Shown here one piece after another: positions 27,303 through 35,384 of a DNA stretch of 64,000 bases. The translations under genes and the position numbers were made by a program. Position 1 is the stretch's first letter; each line of letters starts with the position of its first letter. The DNA lies in the NCBI RefSeq assembly GCF_024746835.1, contig NZ_CP080531.1, positions 2,294,001 to 2,358,000 on the forward strand, given 5' to 3'. Source of the DNA: Mesorhizobium sp. AR02. GTDB taxonomy: Bacteria > Pseudomonadota > Alphaproteobacteria > Rhizobiales > Rhizobiaceae. Under the pieces are notes generated by a model. It had not been told where the DNA came from. It was given only the letters and a program-made list of their open reading frames with translations, and made no database searches.

Positions 27303-27383
27303 ATGAGCCGCATGATCAACCTGTCCGCCACGTATTGGTACTTTAGGAGCTCGCTGGCGGCGGGAGGATTGCGCTCGATCTGA
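27303..27383 (+). CDS. Putative leader peptide of DAHP synthase (TYWYF codons)
   Basis: A 26-codon frame (ATG 27303, or an inner ATG at 27312) that ends at TGA 27383. Codons 11-14 (27333-27344) read Tyr-Trp-Tyr-Phe, an aromatic cluster that is rare by chance. A mutually exclusive pair of stem-loops follows, so ribosome pausing at these codons could set the fate of transcription into the downstream aromatic-pathway gene. Shine-Dalgarno pairing is weak, the main reason for caution. Confidence 0.6.
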   Translation: MSRMINLSATYWYFRSSLAAGGLRSI

Positions 27384-27432
27384 AGATTGCAGCAACAAGA
27401 TCCGAACAGCCGCCAGACCTGGCGGCTTTTTT
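27354..27432 (+). promoter_or_regulatory. Attenuator with antiterminator/terminator switch upstream of aroG
   Basis: CTGGCGGC occurs twice: within the leader (27354-27361) and as the 3' arm of the terminator (27419-27426). Both copies are exact complements of GCCGCCAG (27409-27416). Pairing with the first copy gives an antiterminator; pairing with the second gives the terminator. A ribosome stalled at the aromatic codons leaves the first copy free, while one that reaches the leader stop at 27383 covers it. This is the classical amino-acid attenuation logic. Confidence 0.65.
27409..27432 (+). terminator. Rho-independent terminator, attenuator arm
   Basis: GCCGCCA (27409-27415), loop GACC, TGGCGGC (27420-27426), then TTTTTTG. 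Strong stem and immediate T run. It lies only about 40 bp before the DAHP synthase start codon, which points to attenuation rather than simple gene-end termination. Confidence 0.85.
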
Positions 27433-27472
27433 GTTTCAGCCGGCAGGTCTCCTAAACCAGGAGCAGAAAGCC

Positions 27473-28564
27473 GTGTTGACCACCACAGATGACCTTCGGG
27501 TCAAGGAAATCCGAGAACTGAGTACACCGGACCAGGTGATGCGGGAGATTCCGCGCACGCTGACGGCGACGCGCACCGTGAGCGCCTCACGCAATGCGAT
27601 CCACGCCATCCTGAACGGGACCGATGACAGGTTGCTTGTCGTCGTCGGCCCGTGTTCGATCCACGATCCGGTCGCGGCCGTTGACTATGCCAGCCGTCTG
27701 GCGGCGCTGCGCGAGACCCTGTCCGACCGGCTCGAGATCGTGATGCGCGTGTATTTTGAGAAGCCGCGCACGACGGTCGGCTGGAAGGGCCTGATCAACG
27801 ATCCAGACCTCGACGGCAGTTTCAACATCGACAAGGGGCTGAGGATGGCGCGCAACGTGCTCTCGGCCGTCAACAATCTCGGCCTGCCAGCGGCGACCGA
27901 ATTCCTCGATATGACCACGCCGCAATACATTGCCGACCTCGTCGCCTGGGGCGCCATCGGCGCGCGCACGACCGAAAGCCAGATCCATCGCGAACTGGCA
28001 TCGGGTCTGTCCTGCCCGGTCGGCTTCAAGAACGGTACAGACGGCAATCTCAGGATCGCCGCCGAGGCGGTGAAATCCGCCGCCCAGCCGCACCATTTCA
28101 TGGCGGTGACCAAGGGCGGACGCAGCGGCATCGCGACCACCACGGGCAATGAGGACTGCCATGTCATCCTGCGCGGCGGCGTTCAGCCCAACTATGATGC
28201 GACGAGCGTCGAGGCGGCTAGCGTCGAACTCGCCCGCATCGGTGTCGCACCGCGGCTGATGATCGATGTCAGCCACGCCAACTCCAGCAAAAAACCGGAG
28301 AACCAGCCCAAGGTCGCGGCCTACGTGGCGGGCCAGGTGGCGGCGGGCGACGAGCGCATCATCGGCCTGATGATCGAGAGCAATCTCGTCGCCGGCCGGC
28401 AGGACGTGGTGCCCGGCAAGCCGCTCGTCTACGGCCAGAGCATCACCGATGGCTGCATCGACTGGGCGACCACCGAGACCGTACTGCACGGCCTTGCCGG
28501 CGCCGTCGAGTGGCGCCGGTCGGCCTGCCGCGCCATGCTGGAAAGCCGGCAGGGCGCCGCCTGA
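27473..28564 (+). CDS. aroG: 3-deoxy-7-phosphoheptulonate (DAHP) synthase, class I AroG type
   Basis: First step of the shikimate pathway: condenses PEP with erythrose 4-phosphate. 363 residues from the GTG at 27473, which has AGGAG at 27460. Family motifs: VVGPCSIHDP (PEP site), RVYFEKPRTTVGWKG, PAATEFLD, IGARTTESQ, FKNGTDGN, and IDVSHANSSKKPENQ (metal and substrate). This is the E. coli AroFGH-like class I enzyme; rhizobia more often use the type II plant-like enzyme, so this may be a second copy. Feedback type (Phe, Tyr or Trp) cannot be read confidently. The upstream leader suggests control by aromatic amino acids. Confidence 0.93.
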   Translation: MLTTTDDLRVKEIRELSTPDQVMREIPRTLTATRTVSASRNAIHAILNGTDDRLLVVVGPCSIHDPVAAVDYASRLAALRETLSDRLEIVMRVYFEKPRTTVGWKGLINDPDLDGSFNIDKGLRMARNVLSAVNNLGLPAATEFLDMTTPQYIADLVAWGAIGARTTESQIHRELASGLSCPVGFKNGTDGNLRIAAEAVKSAAQPHHFMAVTKGGRSGIATTTGNEDCHVILRGGVQPNYDATSVEAASVELARIGVAPRLMIDVSHANSSKKPENQPKVAAYVAGQVAAGDERIIGLMIESNLVAGRQDVVPGKPLVYGQSITDGCIDWATTETVLHGLAGAVEWRRSACRAMLESRQGAA

Positions 28565-28601
28565 TTGGATGGCTATGTGGGAAGGGCGGCGCCAAGGAGA
28601 A

Positions 28602-29237
28602 TTACGCCGCCCTCAGCCCTTCCCAGGCGGCGAACACCGAGACCGCAAAAAGCAGCAGCCCGGCCGCCCGGCCTGCCAGGATGGTTGCCCGCGGATTGGC
28701 GATCAGAAGGTTGCGGCTGCGACCGGCAGTGATCGCAAGCCCGCCATAGATCGCGGCCTGAGTCAGGACCGTCATCATTCCCATGACAGTTGCTTGTATC
28801 CAGATCGGGCCGTAGTCCGGCTTCAGGAACTGCGGATAGACGGCCAGCACGAACAAATAGGCCTTGGGATTGATCAGGCAGGTCACCAGCCCCTGGCGAA
28901 ACGCCTTCCAGGCGGAGCGGCTGCCGGCGGGCCCGTCCTGACCGACGGTGATGGAACTGCGCATCAGCGTGATGCCGATGAAGGCCATGTAGGCGGCGCC
29001 GGCGAGCAGCAGCGGCGTGAACAGGATCGGCACGAAATGCATGAGCAGGCCGACGCCGATGGCGCCGTTCAGCGTGTGCACCATGCCGCCGACCATGATG
29101 CCGCCGGTCGCGGCCAGGCCCCTGTCGCGCCCGCCGGTCAGCGCATTGGCCAGCACGAACAGCATGTCCATGCCCGGAACGACGATGATGCCGAACAGCA
29201 GGATAAAGAAAAGCCAGAGATTTTCGGCATAACCCAT
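28602..29237 (-). CDS. LysE/RhtB family amino-acid exporter
   Basis: 211-residue inner-membrane protein with six hydrophobic helices. The family N terminus is LFFILLFGIIVVPGMDMLFVL, a variant of the usual PGP motif, and GLVTCLINPKAYLFVLAVYPQF is the second signature. Substrates in this family are mostly amino acids and homoserine lactones. It is divergent from a YafY/WYL regulator with an inverted repeat between, which probably controls it. Confidence 0.85.
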   Translation of the reverse strand: MGYAENLWLFFILLFGIIVVPGMDMLFVLANALTGGRDRGLAATGGIMVGGMVHTLNGAIGVGLLMHFVPILFTPLLLAGAAYMAFIGITLMRSSITVGQDGPAGSRSAWKAFRQGLVTCLINPKAYLFVLAVYPQFLKPDYGPIWIQATVMGMMTVLTQAAIYGGLAITAGRSRNLLIANPRATILAGRAAGLLLFAVSVFAAWEGLRAA

Positions 29238-29310
29238 GTCAGTTGCCTGTCGCCTCGCCGCAGCGGAACCTGTTGATTTTCAATTCGATAGGCGATCCTG
29301 TAGGTCGACC

Positions 29311-29334
29311 CAACTGACGATGGTGTGTCAGTTG
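29311..29334. promoter_or_regulatory. Inverted repeat between the lysE-type gene and its regulator
   Basis: CAACTGAC (29311-29318) and GTCAGTTG (29327-29334) are exact inverse copies separated by 8 bases. The 120-bp divergent space has no other feature, so this is the best candidate operator for the YafY-type regulator. Confidence 0.6.
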
Positions 29335-29357
29335 TGATCGGCACCGGTGAGAAAAAA

Positions 29358-30056
29358 ATGCGCAAGGCGTCACGCCTGTTCGAGATCATCCAGATCCTGC
29401 GGCTGGCGCGGCAGCCGGTGACGGCGGCAATGATTGCCGAGCGGCTGGAAGTGACGATACGGTCGATCTACCGCGACATCGCAGCGCTGCAGGCGATGCG
29501 CGTGCCGATCGAAGGCGGACGCGGCATCGGCTATATATTGCGCCCCGGCTTCGACCTGCCGCCGCTGATGTTTTCGATCGAGGAGATGGAGGCGATCGTG
29601 CTGTCGCTGGCGCTGCTGGAGCGCACGGGAGACGACGAGCTCAAGCGGGCGGCCAAGCGTGTCAGCGCCAAGATCGCCGGTGCTGTGCCGCCGCCGCTGC
29701 GTCAGACATTCGAAGCCAATGCACTGCATGCCTGGGGTTTCGCGGCACCCTCGGCCGGCACGATCGACCTGGCGCTGGTGCGCCGCGCTATCCGCGACGA
29801 AGAGAAGCTCGACCTTTCCTATCGCGACGAAATGGGACGCGCCTCCGAGCGGCTCATCCGCCCGATCGCGCTCATCTACTATGCCGAAACCGCCAACATC
29901 GTCGCCTGGTGCGAACTGCGCCAGGCGATCCGCAATTTCCGCAGCGACCGCATCGAGGATTGCCAGCCGACGGGCCTGCGCTTCAAGGGCGAAGGCGATC
30001 GCTTGCGGCAGATCTGGGTGAGCGGCTGGGAGACGAACGCCGCTGCCGGTGGTTGA
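29358..30056 (+). CDS. YafY-type HTH/WYL transcriptional regulator
   Basis: 232 residues: N-terminal DeoR-like helix-turn-helix (RLFEIIQILRLARQPVTAAM... RSIYRDIAALQ, about 5-40) and a C-terminal WYL-type ligand domain (LDLSYRDEMGRASERLIRPIAL, then the Y-aromatic pair of YYAETANIVAWCE). The ATG at 29358 follows GGTGAGAAAAAA. It is transcribed away from the exporter and is probably its local regulator. The ligand is unknown. Confidence 0.83.
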   Translation: MRKASRLFEIIQILRLARQPVTAAMIAERLEVTIRSIYRDIAALQAMRVPIEGGRGIGYILRPGFDLPPLMFSIEEMEAIVLSLALLERTGDDELKRAAKRVSAKIAGAVPPPLRQTFEANALHAWGFAAPSAGTIDLALVRRAIRDEEKLDLSYRDEMGRASERLIRPIALIYYAETANIVAWCELRQAIRNFRSDRIEDCQPTGLRFKGEGDRLRQIWVSGWETNAAAGG

Positions 30057-30110
30057 GGCGGTCCTGCAGAAGGGGTCTCTCGAAGGCAACCGGCTTGCCG
30101 CAGACCATGG

Positions 30111-31292
30111 TCATGTGGCCTGGACGCTTTCGGCGGCAAGACGCTGGCCGCGCAGCAGTGCCAATCCGATTTCGGCCATCGCAAACAAGAGGACGGCTAT
30201 CAGGAAGCCGTCGGTCCCGACATGGACGATCAGCCATCCGCCGAGCATTGGAAACCCGAAAATACCCAGGAAATAGGCAACGACGAACCATGTCAGCGCG
30301 GCGTTGCGGTGTTCGGCTGGAGCATCGTTCACCGCCTGCGTCTGGATGACCGAATAGACCAGGCCGTAGCCAACACCCAGCAGGATCGCGCTGGCGATCT
30401 GGACCACCACGCCATAGGCGAGGCCGAAGGCGACAATGACGCCGGCGATCATGATCGCCAGCAGAATGACAGCAACATGGTCGCCCTTGGCGCGGCCAAT
30501 CACCGGCGCGAGCAAGAACCGGGACGCGACAACGGTGATTGCATAGACGGCAAAGAATGTGCTGGCCTGCAATCCGGTGCCGCGGACCAGTGACGTCTGA
30601 AAGGTCAGCAGTCCGCTGAACACACAGGCGCCTAGTCCGACCATCAGTATGGGGTACATTGCGCGTGTACGCAGCAACGCCGGCAGAGCCCGCACCCAGG
30701 CGTTGCCCGCTGCCTTGATCGCCGCCGCGACCGGCCGTACCGCGATGGCTTCAAACACGGCCAAAAGCAATGCGGCCAGCAGGCAGACCAAGGTGACGGC
30801 GCCAAATGCCTGCCCGGTCGTGAGCCCGACCTCGTTGATCAGCGCACTCGCCACGATCGGGCTCAGCCCAATTCCGCCCATCTGGAACGCGCCATAGCGC
30901 GTAAACCAGAAACCGCGATCCTGATCGGCCACGCGCATCGAAAGCGCCATCGGCGCGGCCAGGAAGAAAATGCCCCAGCCAAGGCCAATGAAGAAGCCGG
31001 CGACGCCGATCAACGGCGTCAGCGTGGATAACGCCGCCAGGCCGAGATAGCCGCAGGCAACCAGCACCGCGCCAAGTCCGGCCATGCGGCCCGCGCCGAG
31101 ACGCCAGGCAAACCAGCCAACAAGGGGAACGCCGACAAGCGTGCCCAGCATGGCGCCACCAAGCGTCGTGCCGGTTTCGATCTCGCTGCCGCCGAGCGCT
31201 CGAAAATGCTCGGTGAGAAGGAATGTCGCGCCATAGCCCATCGATGTGAGCAAGGTGGCGATAAAGAGCAAATAGGCGTGCGATGTGCGCAT
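30111..31292 (-). CDS. MFS transporter
   Basis: 393 residues, about 12 hydrophobic helices in two sets of six. The loop GWFAWRLGAGRMAGLG after helix 2 is the MFS motif A region, and the start MRTSHAYLLFIATLL enters helix 1 directly; AGGAAAGG lies 11-18 bp before this ATG. Longer upstream frames overlap the divergent regulator gene and are not membrane-like. Substrate unknown; the divergent MocR-type regulator suggests an amino, sugar or pyridoxal-linked compound. Confidence 0.82.
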   Translation of the reverse strand: MRTSHAYLLFIATLLTSMGYGATFLLTEHFRALGGSEIETGTTLGGAMLGTLVGVPLVGWFAWRLGAGRMAGLGAVLVACGYLGLAALSTLTPLIGVAGFFIGLGWGIFFLAAPMALSMRVADQDRGFWFTRYGAFQMGGIGLSPIVASALINEVGLTTGQAFGAVTLVCLLAALLLAVFEAIAVRPVAAAIKAAGNAWVRALPALLRTRAMYPILMVGLGACVFSGLLTFQTSLVRGTGLQASTFFAVYAITVVASRFLLAPVIGRAKGDHVAVILLAIMIAGVIVAFGLAYGVVVQIASAILLGVGYGLVYSVIQTQAVNDAPAEHRNAALTWFVVAYFLGIFGFPMLGGWLIVHVGTDGFLIAVLLFAMAEIGLALLRGQRLAAESVQAT

Positions 31293-31422
31293 GGAGCTGC
31301 ACCTTTCCTGCGAAGAAACGTCCTGCATGTTGCGGACAATGTGGTATATCGATCTATCAAATTCCGATCGACTTACAGGTCCTCTTGAAACTGACCGCGG
31401 GGACCACTTGGGAGGGAGCGCC

Positions 31423-32922
31423 ATGGCCGAAAAGGCATCGCGCCGGCATGAAGGCGCCACGCATCTGGTCGACATCGCCATCGACCGCGCATCGCAGGCC
31501 TCGATCGGCCGGCAGCTCTATTTCGCCCTGCGCGACGCGATTGTCGCCGGCAGGATGCCAGCCGGCGCACGCTTGCCCTCGACGCGGGCGGCAGCCGGGC
31601 TTTGGGGCGTATCACGCGGTGTCGTGGTCGAAGCCTATGAAACGCTGTTGAGCGAGAGCTATGTCGTCGGCCAGCACGGGTCCGGCACCTTTGTTTCGGC
31701 TGACGTGCCAGGGCGGCCGGAGCGCGCGCGCCGAACCACTGCCGCACATACAATGGCAAAAGGCGACATCTCGTCTGCCGCTCGCTCGGTCATCGGCAAC
31801 GCGTTGCTCGATCCGCAGCCCCAGGTTCCTTTCGCCACCGGACGGGCCGCACCGGACGACAGGACGCGTGCCATTCTCAAGCGCATAGGCCATCGGCATC
31901 TTGACGCGCTCTGCGATCATTACCGGGATCCGCAAGGCGAGGAACGGCTGCGCACCGAGGTGGTAACCTATCTCGCGGCGGCGCGAGGCGTACGCTGCGA
32001 ACCAGACCGCGTCTTCATCACCTCCGGCTCGCAGCAGGCGATCGATCTTGCCATTCGCACCCTGATAGACCGGGGAGACAATGTTGCGATCGAAGAGCCG
32101 GGCTACCCGCCGGCACGGCTGGCCTTCACGGCCGGCGGCGCCAGACTCATTCCCATCCCGGTTGATCCGCATGGGATCAATGTGGAGCTGCTCGCTGAAC
32201 GCACGGAAAACGTCAGGGCCGTCTATGTGACGCCTTCACATCAATATCCTACCGGCACGGTGCTTTCGATGGCGCGCCGCCTGGCCTTGATCGATTGGGC
32301 CGCGGCGAAGGGCGCATGGATTCTCGAGGACGATTATGACAGCGAGTTTCGCTACGATGATCGCCCGCTGGCCGCGCTGCAAGGCGTAGACGAGCACGAG
32401 AGGGTCATCTATCTCGGCACGTTCAGCAAGGCGCTGCTGCCCGGTCTTCGGCTGGGCTATTTGGTGGTCCCGGCAGAGCTCGTGCCGGCCATCCGTGCGA
32501 TGCGTGTGCTGCTCGACCGGTTCCCTGCGCCATTTCACCAGCTGGTGGTCGCCGACTTCCTGAGCGAGGGGCATTTTTCCAGCCACCTCAGGCGGCTGCG
32601 GGAAAGCTATCGCGCGTCGCGCGACATGCTGGTGGCGCTGTTGCGTGAACAGTTTATCGATCAGCCGGGAATCGGGATTGAAGTGCCCATGCAAGGCGTG
32701 CATCTCCTCGCCCGATTGCCCCTGGGCTTCAACGATGTCTCAATCGCACAGGCAGCTCGCCGATCCGGTGTCACCGTGCTGCCGATCTCTTCGATGCATC
32801 TGGCTCCGGTGGCCGGCCACGGTCTTCTTCTCGGCTTCTCCGCCTTGCACAGCGAGGATGCGGCGCCCGCTGTCAGGCGATTGGCCCTGGCTATCCGTCA
32901 AGGACACGCCGGGAATGGATGA
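31423..32922 (+). CDS. MocR/PdxR-type regulator (GntR HTH fused to an aminotransferase domain)
   Basis: 499 residues: winged-helix GntR domain (RQLYFALRDAIVAGRMPAGARLPSTR, about 28-95), a linker, and a fold-type I aminotransferase domain. The PLP-binding Lys is in GTFSKALLPGLRLGYLV, with DDYDSEFRY upstream for PLP contacts. These proteins sense PLP-linked ligands and control vitamin B6, GABA or rhizopine genes; the family was named after MocR of rhizopine clusters. Its divergent partner is the MFS gene, so its target may be that gene rather than mocDEF 12 kb away. A GGGAGGGA box precedes ATG 31423. Confidence 0.88.
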   Translation: MAEKASRRHEGATHLVDIAIDRASQASIGRQLYFALRDAIVAGRMPAGARLPSTRAAAGLWGVSRGVVVEAYETLLSESYVVGQHGSGTFVSADVPGRPERARRTTAAHTMAKGDISSAARSVIGNALLDPQPQVPFATGRAAPDDRTRAILKRIGHRHLDALCDHYRDPQGEERLRTEVVTYLAAARGVRCEPDRVFITSGSQQAIDLAIRTLIDRGDNVAIEEPGYPPARLAFTAGGARLIPIPVDPHGINVELLAERTENVRAVYVTPSHQYPTGTVLSMARRLALIDWAAAKGAWILEDDYDSEFRYDDRPLAALQGVDEHERVIYLGTFSKALLPGLRLGYLVVPAELVPAIRAMRVLLDRFPAPFHQLVVADFLSEGHFSSHLRRLRESYRASRDMLVALLREQFIDQPGIGIEVPMQGVHLLARLPLGFNDVSIAQAARRSGVTVLPISSMHLAPVAGHGLLLGFSALHSEDAAPAVRRLALAIRQGHAGNG

Positions 32923-32949
32923 CCATAACTGTCTTCCGGTTTGATCGGC

Positions 32950-34074
32950 CTACCGCACATCCACCCAGCGCTTTTCCTGGAACGAGCGCGCCATTGCGTG
33001 CACGGTGCGCTCGATCTCCAGCCCTTCGGCGAACTCGATGAGCCGCGCCGGTCTGCCGGCGAGCCGCGTCAGCAATTCGTGGCACTCGATGATCTTGAGG
33101 TCGTTGAAGCCGAGGCCGTGCCCCGGTGCCGGCAGGAAGGCGTCGTAGGGCTTGTGGTGCGGCGCCATCAGGATGGTGCGGTAGCCCTGTTCGGTCGGGC
33201 GATCCGATGTGAGATAGAGCTGCAATTCGTTCATCCGCTCCTGGTCGAACAGGATCGACCCCTTGGAGCCGAAGATCTGGATGGCGATGCGGCCCTTGCG
33301 GCCCCAGGCCGAGCGGTTGACCTGGAGCGTGCCGGCAATGCCGTTTTCCAGATGCATCAGGACGCTGGCGATGTCGTAGGTCTCAACCGCGCGGCGCCCG
33401 CCGGCCGCCAGCTTGCGGTCGGCATAGGGCTTGGCCATGTCGCAGATGACGCTGGCGACGCGGCCGAACAGCGCCGAGACCAGCGACAGCGGATGCACGG
33501 CGAAATCGTCGAGCGCGCCATAGCCGGAAGCCGCCTCGTGCTTCCAGAAGAAAAATGCCTCGGGATCGGCCATGAAATCCTCGTCCATCTCGATGCGCAG
33601 ATGGTTGACCTCGCCGATGATCTTCTCGTCGAGCAGCGCGCCGATGTGACGGATGGCCGGGCTTTGGATGTAATTGTAACCAAGAGCGGCGATCTTGCCT
33701 GACTTTTTCGCGGCGGCCGCCATGGCCTCGGCCTCGGCAAAGCTAGGTGCCATCGGCTTTTCGCACCACAGGTGCTTGCCGGCTTCGAGGATGGCGATGG
33801 CCATTTCCGGATGGAACTGGTTCGGCGTGGTCAGCGAGACGATGTCGACCTCCGGGTCGTTGACGACGGTGCGCCAGTCGCCGGACGCCTTGGCGAAGCC
33901 GAACTCGCCGGCCTTGCGCTGGGCGAGATCCTCATTGACCTCTCCTAGATGGACGAGTTTCGGCTTGGCGACATCCGGAAAGACGGCGCCAACGGCACTC
34001 CACGCAATGGCGTGACATTTGCCCATGAAACCCGTGCCGATAAGACCGACGCCGACCATTTTCCGTTTCTCCAT
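32950..34074 (-). CDS. Gfo/Idh/MocA family oxidoreductase next to iolR
   Basis: 374 residues. The N-terminal Rossmann motif VGLIGTGFMGKCHAIAW is followed by LWCEKPMAPSFAEAE with the catalytic Lys. A bulky C-terminal half contains GYGALDDFAVHPLSLV, placing a conserved Asp and His. Family members here oxidise or reduce inositol-like ketones, e.g. scyllo-inositol or inosose. It is longer than iolG at 25 kb and not its duplicate. Divergent from iolR, so probably under its control. The exact substrate is not readable. Confidence 0.85.
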   Translation of the reverse strand: MEKRKMVGVGLIGTGFMGKCHAIAWSAVGAVFPDVAKPKLVHLGEVNEDLAQRKAGEFGFAKASGDWRTVVNDPEVDIVSLTTPNQFHPEMAIAILEAGKHLWCEKPMAPSFAEAEAMAAAAKKSGKIAALGYNYIQSPAIRHIGALLDEKIIGEVNHLRIEMDEDFMADPEAFFFWKHEAASGYGALDDFAVHPLSLVSALFGRVASVICDMAKPYADRKLAAGGRRAVETYDIASVLMHLENGIAGTLQVNRSAWGRKGRIAIQIFGSKGSILFDQERMNELQLYLTSDRPTEQGYRTILMAPHHKPYDAFLPAPGHGLGFNDLKIIECHELLTRLAGRPARLIEFAEGLEIERTVHAMARSFQEKRWVDVR

Positions 34075-34102
34075 TGCCTGAAGCGCTGGATGGATGAATT
34101 AG

Positions 34103-34123
34103 TCCATTTTCTCCTAGAATGGA
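34103..34123. promoter_or_regulatory. Inverted repeat in the divergent space upstream of the oxidoreductase
   Basis: TCCATT (34103-34108) and AATGGA (34118-34123) flank 9 bases, about 30 bp before the oxidoreductase start on the minus strand. The half-site resembles the GGAATG / CATTCC halves of the site before iolC at 35260, so the two may bind the same regulator. Confidence 0.45.
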
Positions 34124-34189
34124 ATGTCTGCCTCATTTTTTATGGCGTTCTTGCGCAGGCTCGCTATGATGGGGCAGAGAGGACCTCCC

Positions 34190-34304
34190 TAGAGCCGGAT
34201 GATTTCAGGTCGAATCGACCTGAAATCTGAATCCGCCTCTAGGTCAAAGAGATAGAGCATGATGTCGTCCGAAAACCGCTACACACTTTTCGGCATCATG
34301 CTCT
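34190..34304. repeat. Two adjacent palindromic repeats upstream of iolR
   Basis: First element 34190-34241 (TAGAG...CTCTA ends) has an inner 13-bp palindrome, GATTTCAGGTCGA / TCGACCTGAAATC, at 34201-34227. Second element 34254-34304 (AGAGCATGATG / CATCATGCTCT) carries CCGAAAACCGC...CACTTTTCGG. The latter runs to within 3 bases of the first iolR ATG, leaving no room for a normal ribosome site and favouring the next ATG. Confidence 0.75.
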
Positions 34305-34306
34305 AG

Positions 34307-35173
34307 ATGAGCCTGGACAGAGCGACGATGGACGAACAGGTACCTCGCGACTTCGAGACGCTGCGCGCCACGATCCTGGACCGGCGCGAAAGCCTGCCGA
34401 AACGTATCGCCCAGATCGCCGCCTATGCGCTCGACAATCCCGACGACATCGCCTTCGGCACCGCCGCCAGCATCGCCGCCTCGGCCGGTGTTCAACCGTC
34501 GACCCTGATCCGCTTTGCCCAGCAGCTTGGCTTCGACGGCTTCACCAGCCTGCAGCAGGTGTTTCGCGAGCGGCTGCGCGAGCGCAACTCGTCCTATGAC
34601 GAAAGGCTGCAGGCGCTGCGCGTCAAGGCCGAGGGCGGCGCCGGTCATCGTGCGATCTTCGACGGCTTCGTCGCCGCCGCCAGCACCTCGCTCAACGATA
34701 TTTCGCGCACGCTGGACGATGCGCATCTGGAAGATGCGATTTCGCTGCTGGCGAAGGCGCAGACCATCTATGTCTTGGCCAAGCGACGCTCCTACCCGGT
34801 GGCGTCCTACATCGCCTATGCGCTGGGCAAGCTGAAGATCCGCAACCAGCTGATCGAATCGGCCGCTGGCCTCAACGCCGAAATGGTCAGCTTTGCCACG
34901 CCAGCGGACGCCGTCATCGCCATCAGCTTCTCGCCCTATGCGCCCGCCACCATCGAGGAAGCGCGCACCATTTCGGAACAGGGCGTGCCGATCGTCGCCA
35001 TCACCGACAGCTCGTTTTCGCCGCTTGCGCAGTTCGCCAGGGTCTGGTTCGAGGTTGCCGAGGCGGACTTCGCCGGCTTCCGTTCGCTGTCGGCGACGAT
35101 GGCCCTGGCCATGGCGCTGACTGTCGGCGTCGGCGAGAAGCGGCGCGACGCTAGCCGCAAGCGCAAAGCCTGA
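34307..35173 (+). CDS. iolR: RpiR-family repressor of inositol genes
   Basis: Up to 288 residues. N-terminal RpiR helix-turn-helix (RIAQIAAYALDNPDDIAFGTA... PSTLIRFAQQLGFDGF, about 25-80) and a C-terminal SIS sugar-phosphate-isomerase-like domain (TIYVLAKRRSYPVASYIAY, VIAISFSPYAPATIEEA, VPIVAITDSSFSPLA). In Sinorhizobium meliloti, IolR represses iolC, iolD, iolE, iolB and idhA by binding GGAA-N6-TTCC, and an intermediate of the pathway releases it. The first ATG abuts a repeat without a Shine-Dalgarno sequence; ATG 34328, preceded by GGACAGAGCG, gives MDEQVPRDF and is the more likely start. Confidence 0.9.
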   Translation: MSLDRATMDEQVPRDFETLRATILDRRESLPKRIAQIAAYALDNPDDIAFGTAASIAASAGVQPSTLIRFAQQLGFDGFTSLQQVFRERLRERNSSYDERLQALRVKAEGGAGHRAIFDGFVAAASTSLNDISRTLDDAHLEDAISLLAKAQTIYVLAKRRSYPVASYIAYALGKLKIRNQLIESAAGLNAEMVSFATPADAVIAISFSPYAPATIEEARTISEQGVPIVAITDSSFSPLAQFARVWFEVAEADFAGFRSLSATMALAMALTVGVGEKRRDASRKRKA

Positions 35174-35197
35174 GCCTGCACTCCTTTCTTCTTTGAC

Positions 35198-35240
35198 CAT
35201 GACCTTTTCCGAAAACCGGCAACCACTTTTCGGGATCATG
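35198..35240. repeat. Dispersed palindromic repeat between iolR and iolC
   Basis: CATGACC...CCGAAAACCGGCAACCACTTTTCGGGATCATG, bounded by CATGA/ATCATG ends. It matches the element at 34254-34304 and the one at the hisH stop. It sits just upstream of the candidate IolR sites. Confidence 0.65.
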
Positions 35241-35259
35241 ATCGGGCAATTTTAGGCCG

Positions 35260-35303
35260 GGAATGCTCATTCCATATTGACTATGGATTGGAATTATTAT
35301 TTC
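35260..35303 (+). promoter_or_regulatory. Candidate IolR operators upstream of iolC
   Basis: GGAATG-CT-CATTCC (35260-35273) is a palindrome that fits GGAA-N6-TTCC exactly. A second site, GGAA-TTATTA-TTTC (35290-35303), fits with one mismatch 30 bp on, about three helical turns apart centre to centre. Both lie in an A/T-rich area 80-125 bp before the iolC start. Confidence 0.65.
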
Positions 35304-35384
35304 ATATTCCCGGCACCACGCTGCCGCTCGCGCGTGTTACCCAAATAATGTTGTTCCTGACAACAAGACTGACGGGAGGTTCCA

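Noticed and set aside
27168..27383. 71-codon frame as a toxin partner of the Phd antitoxin
   Set aside because: No PIN, Doc or RelE motifs. Its first part is a shadow of the antitoxin gene; only its 3' end is interesting, as the leader peptide.
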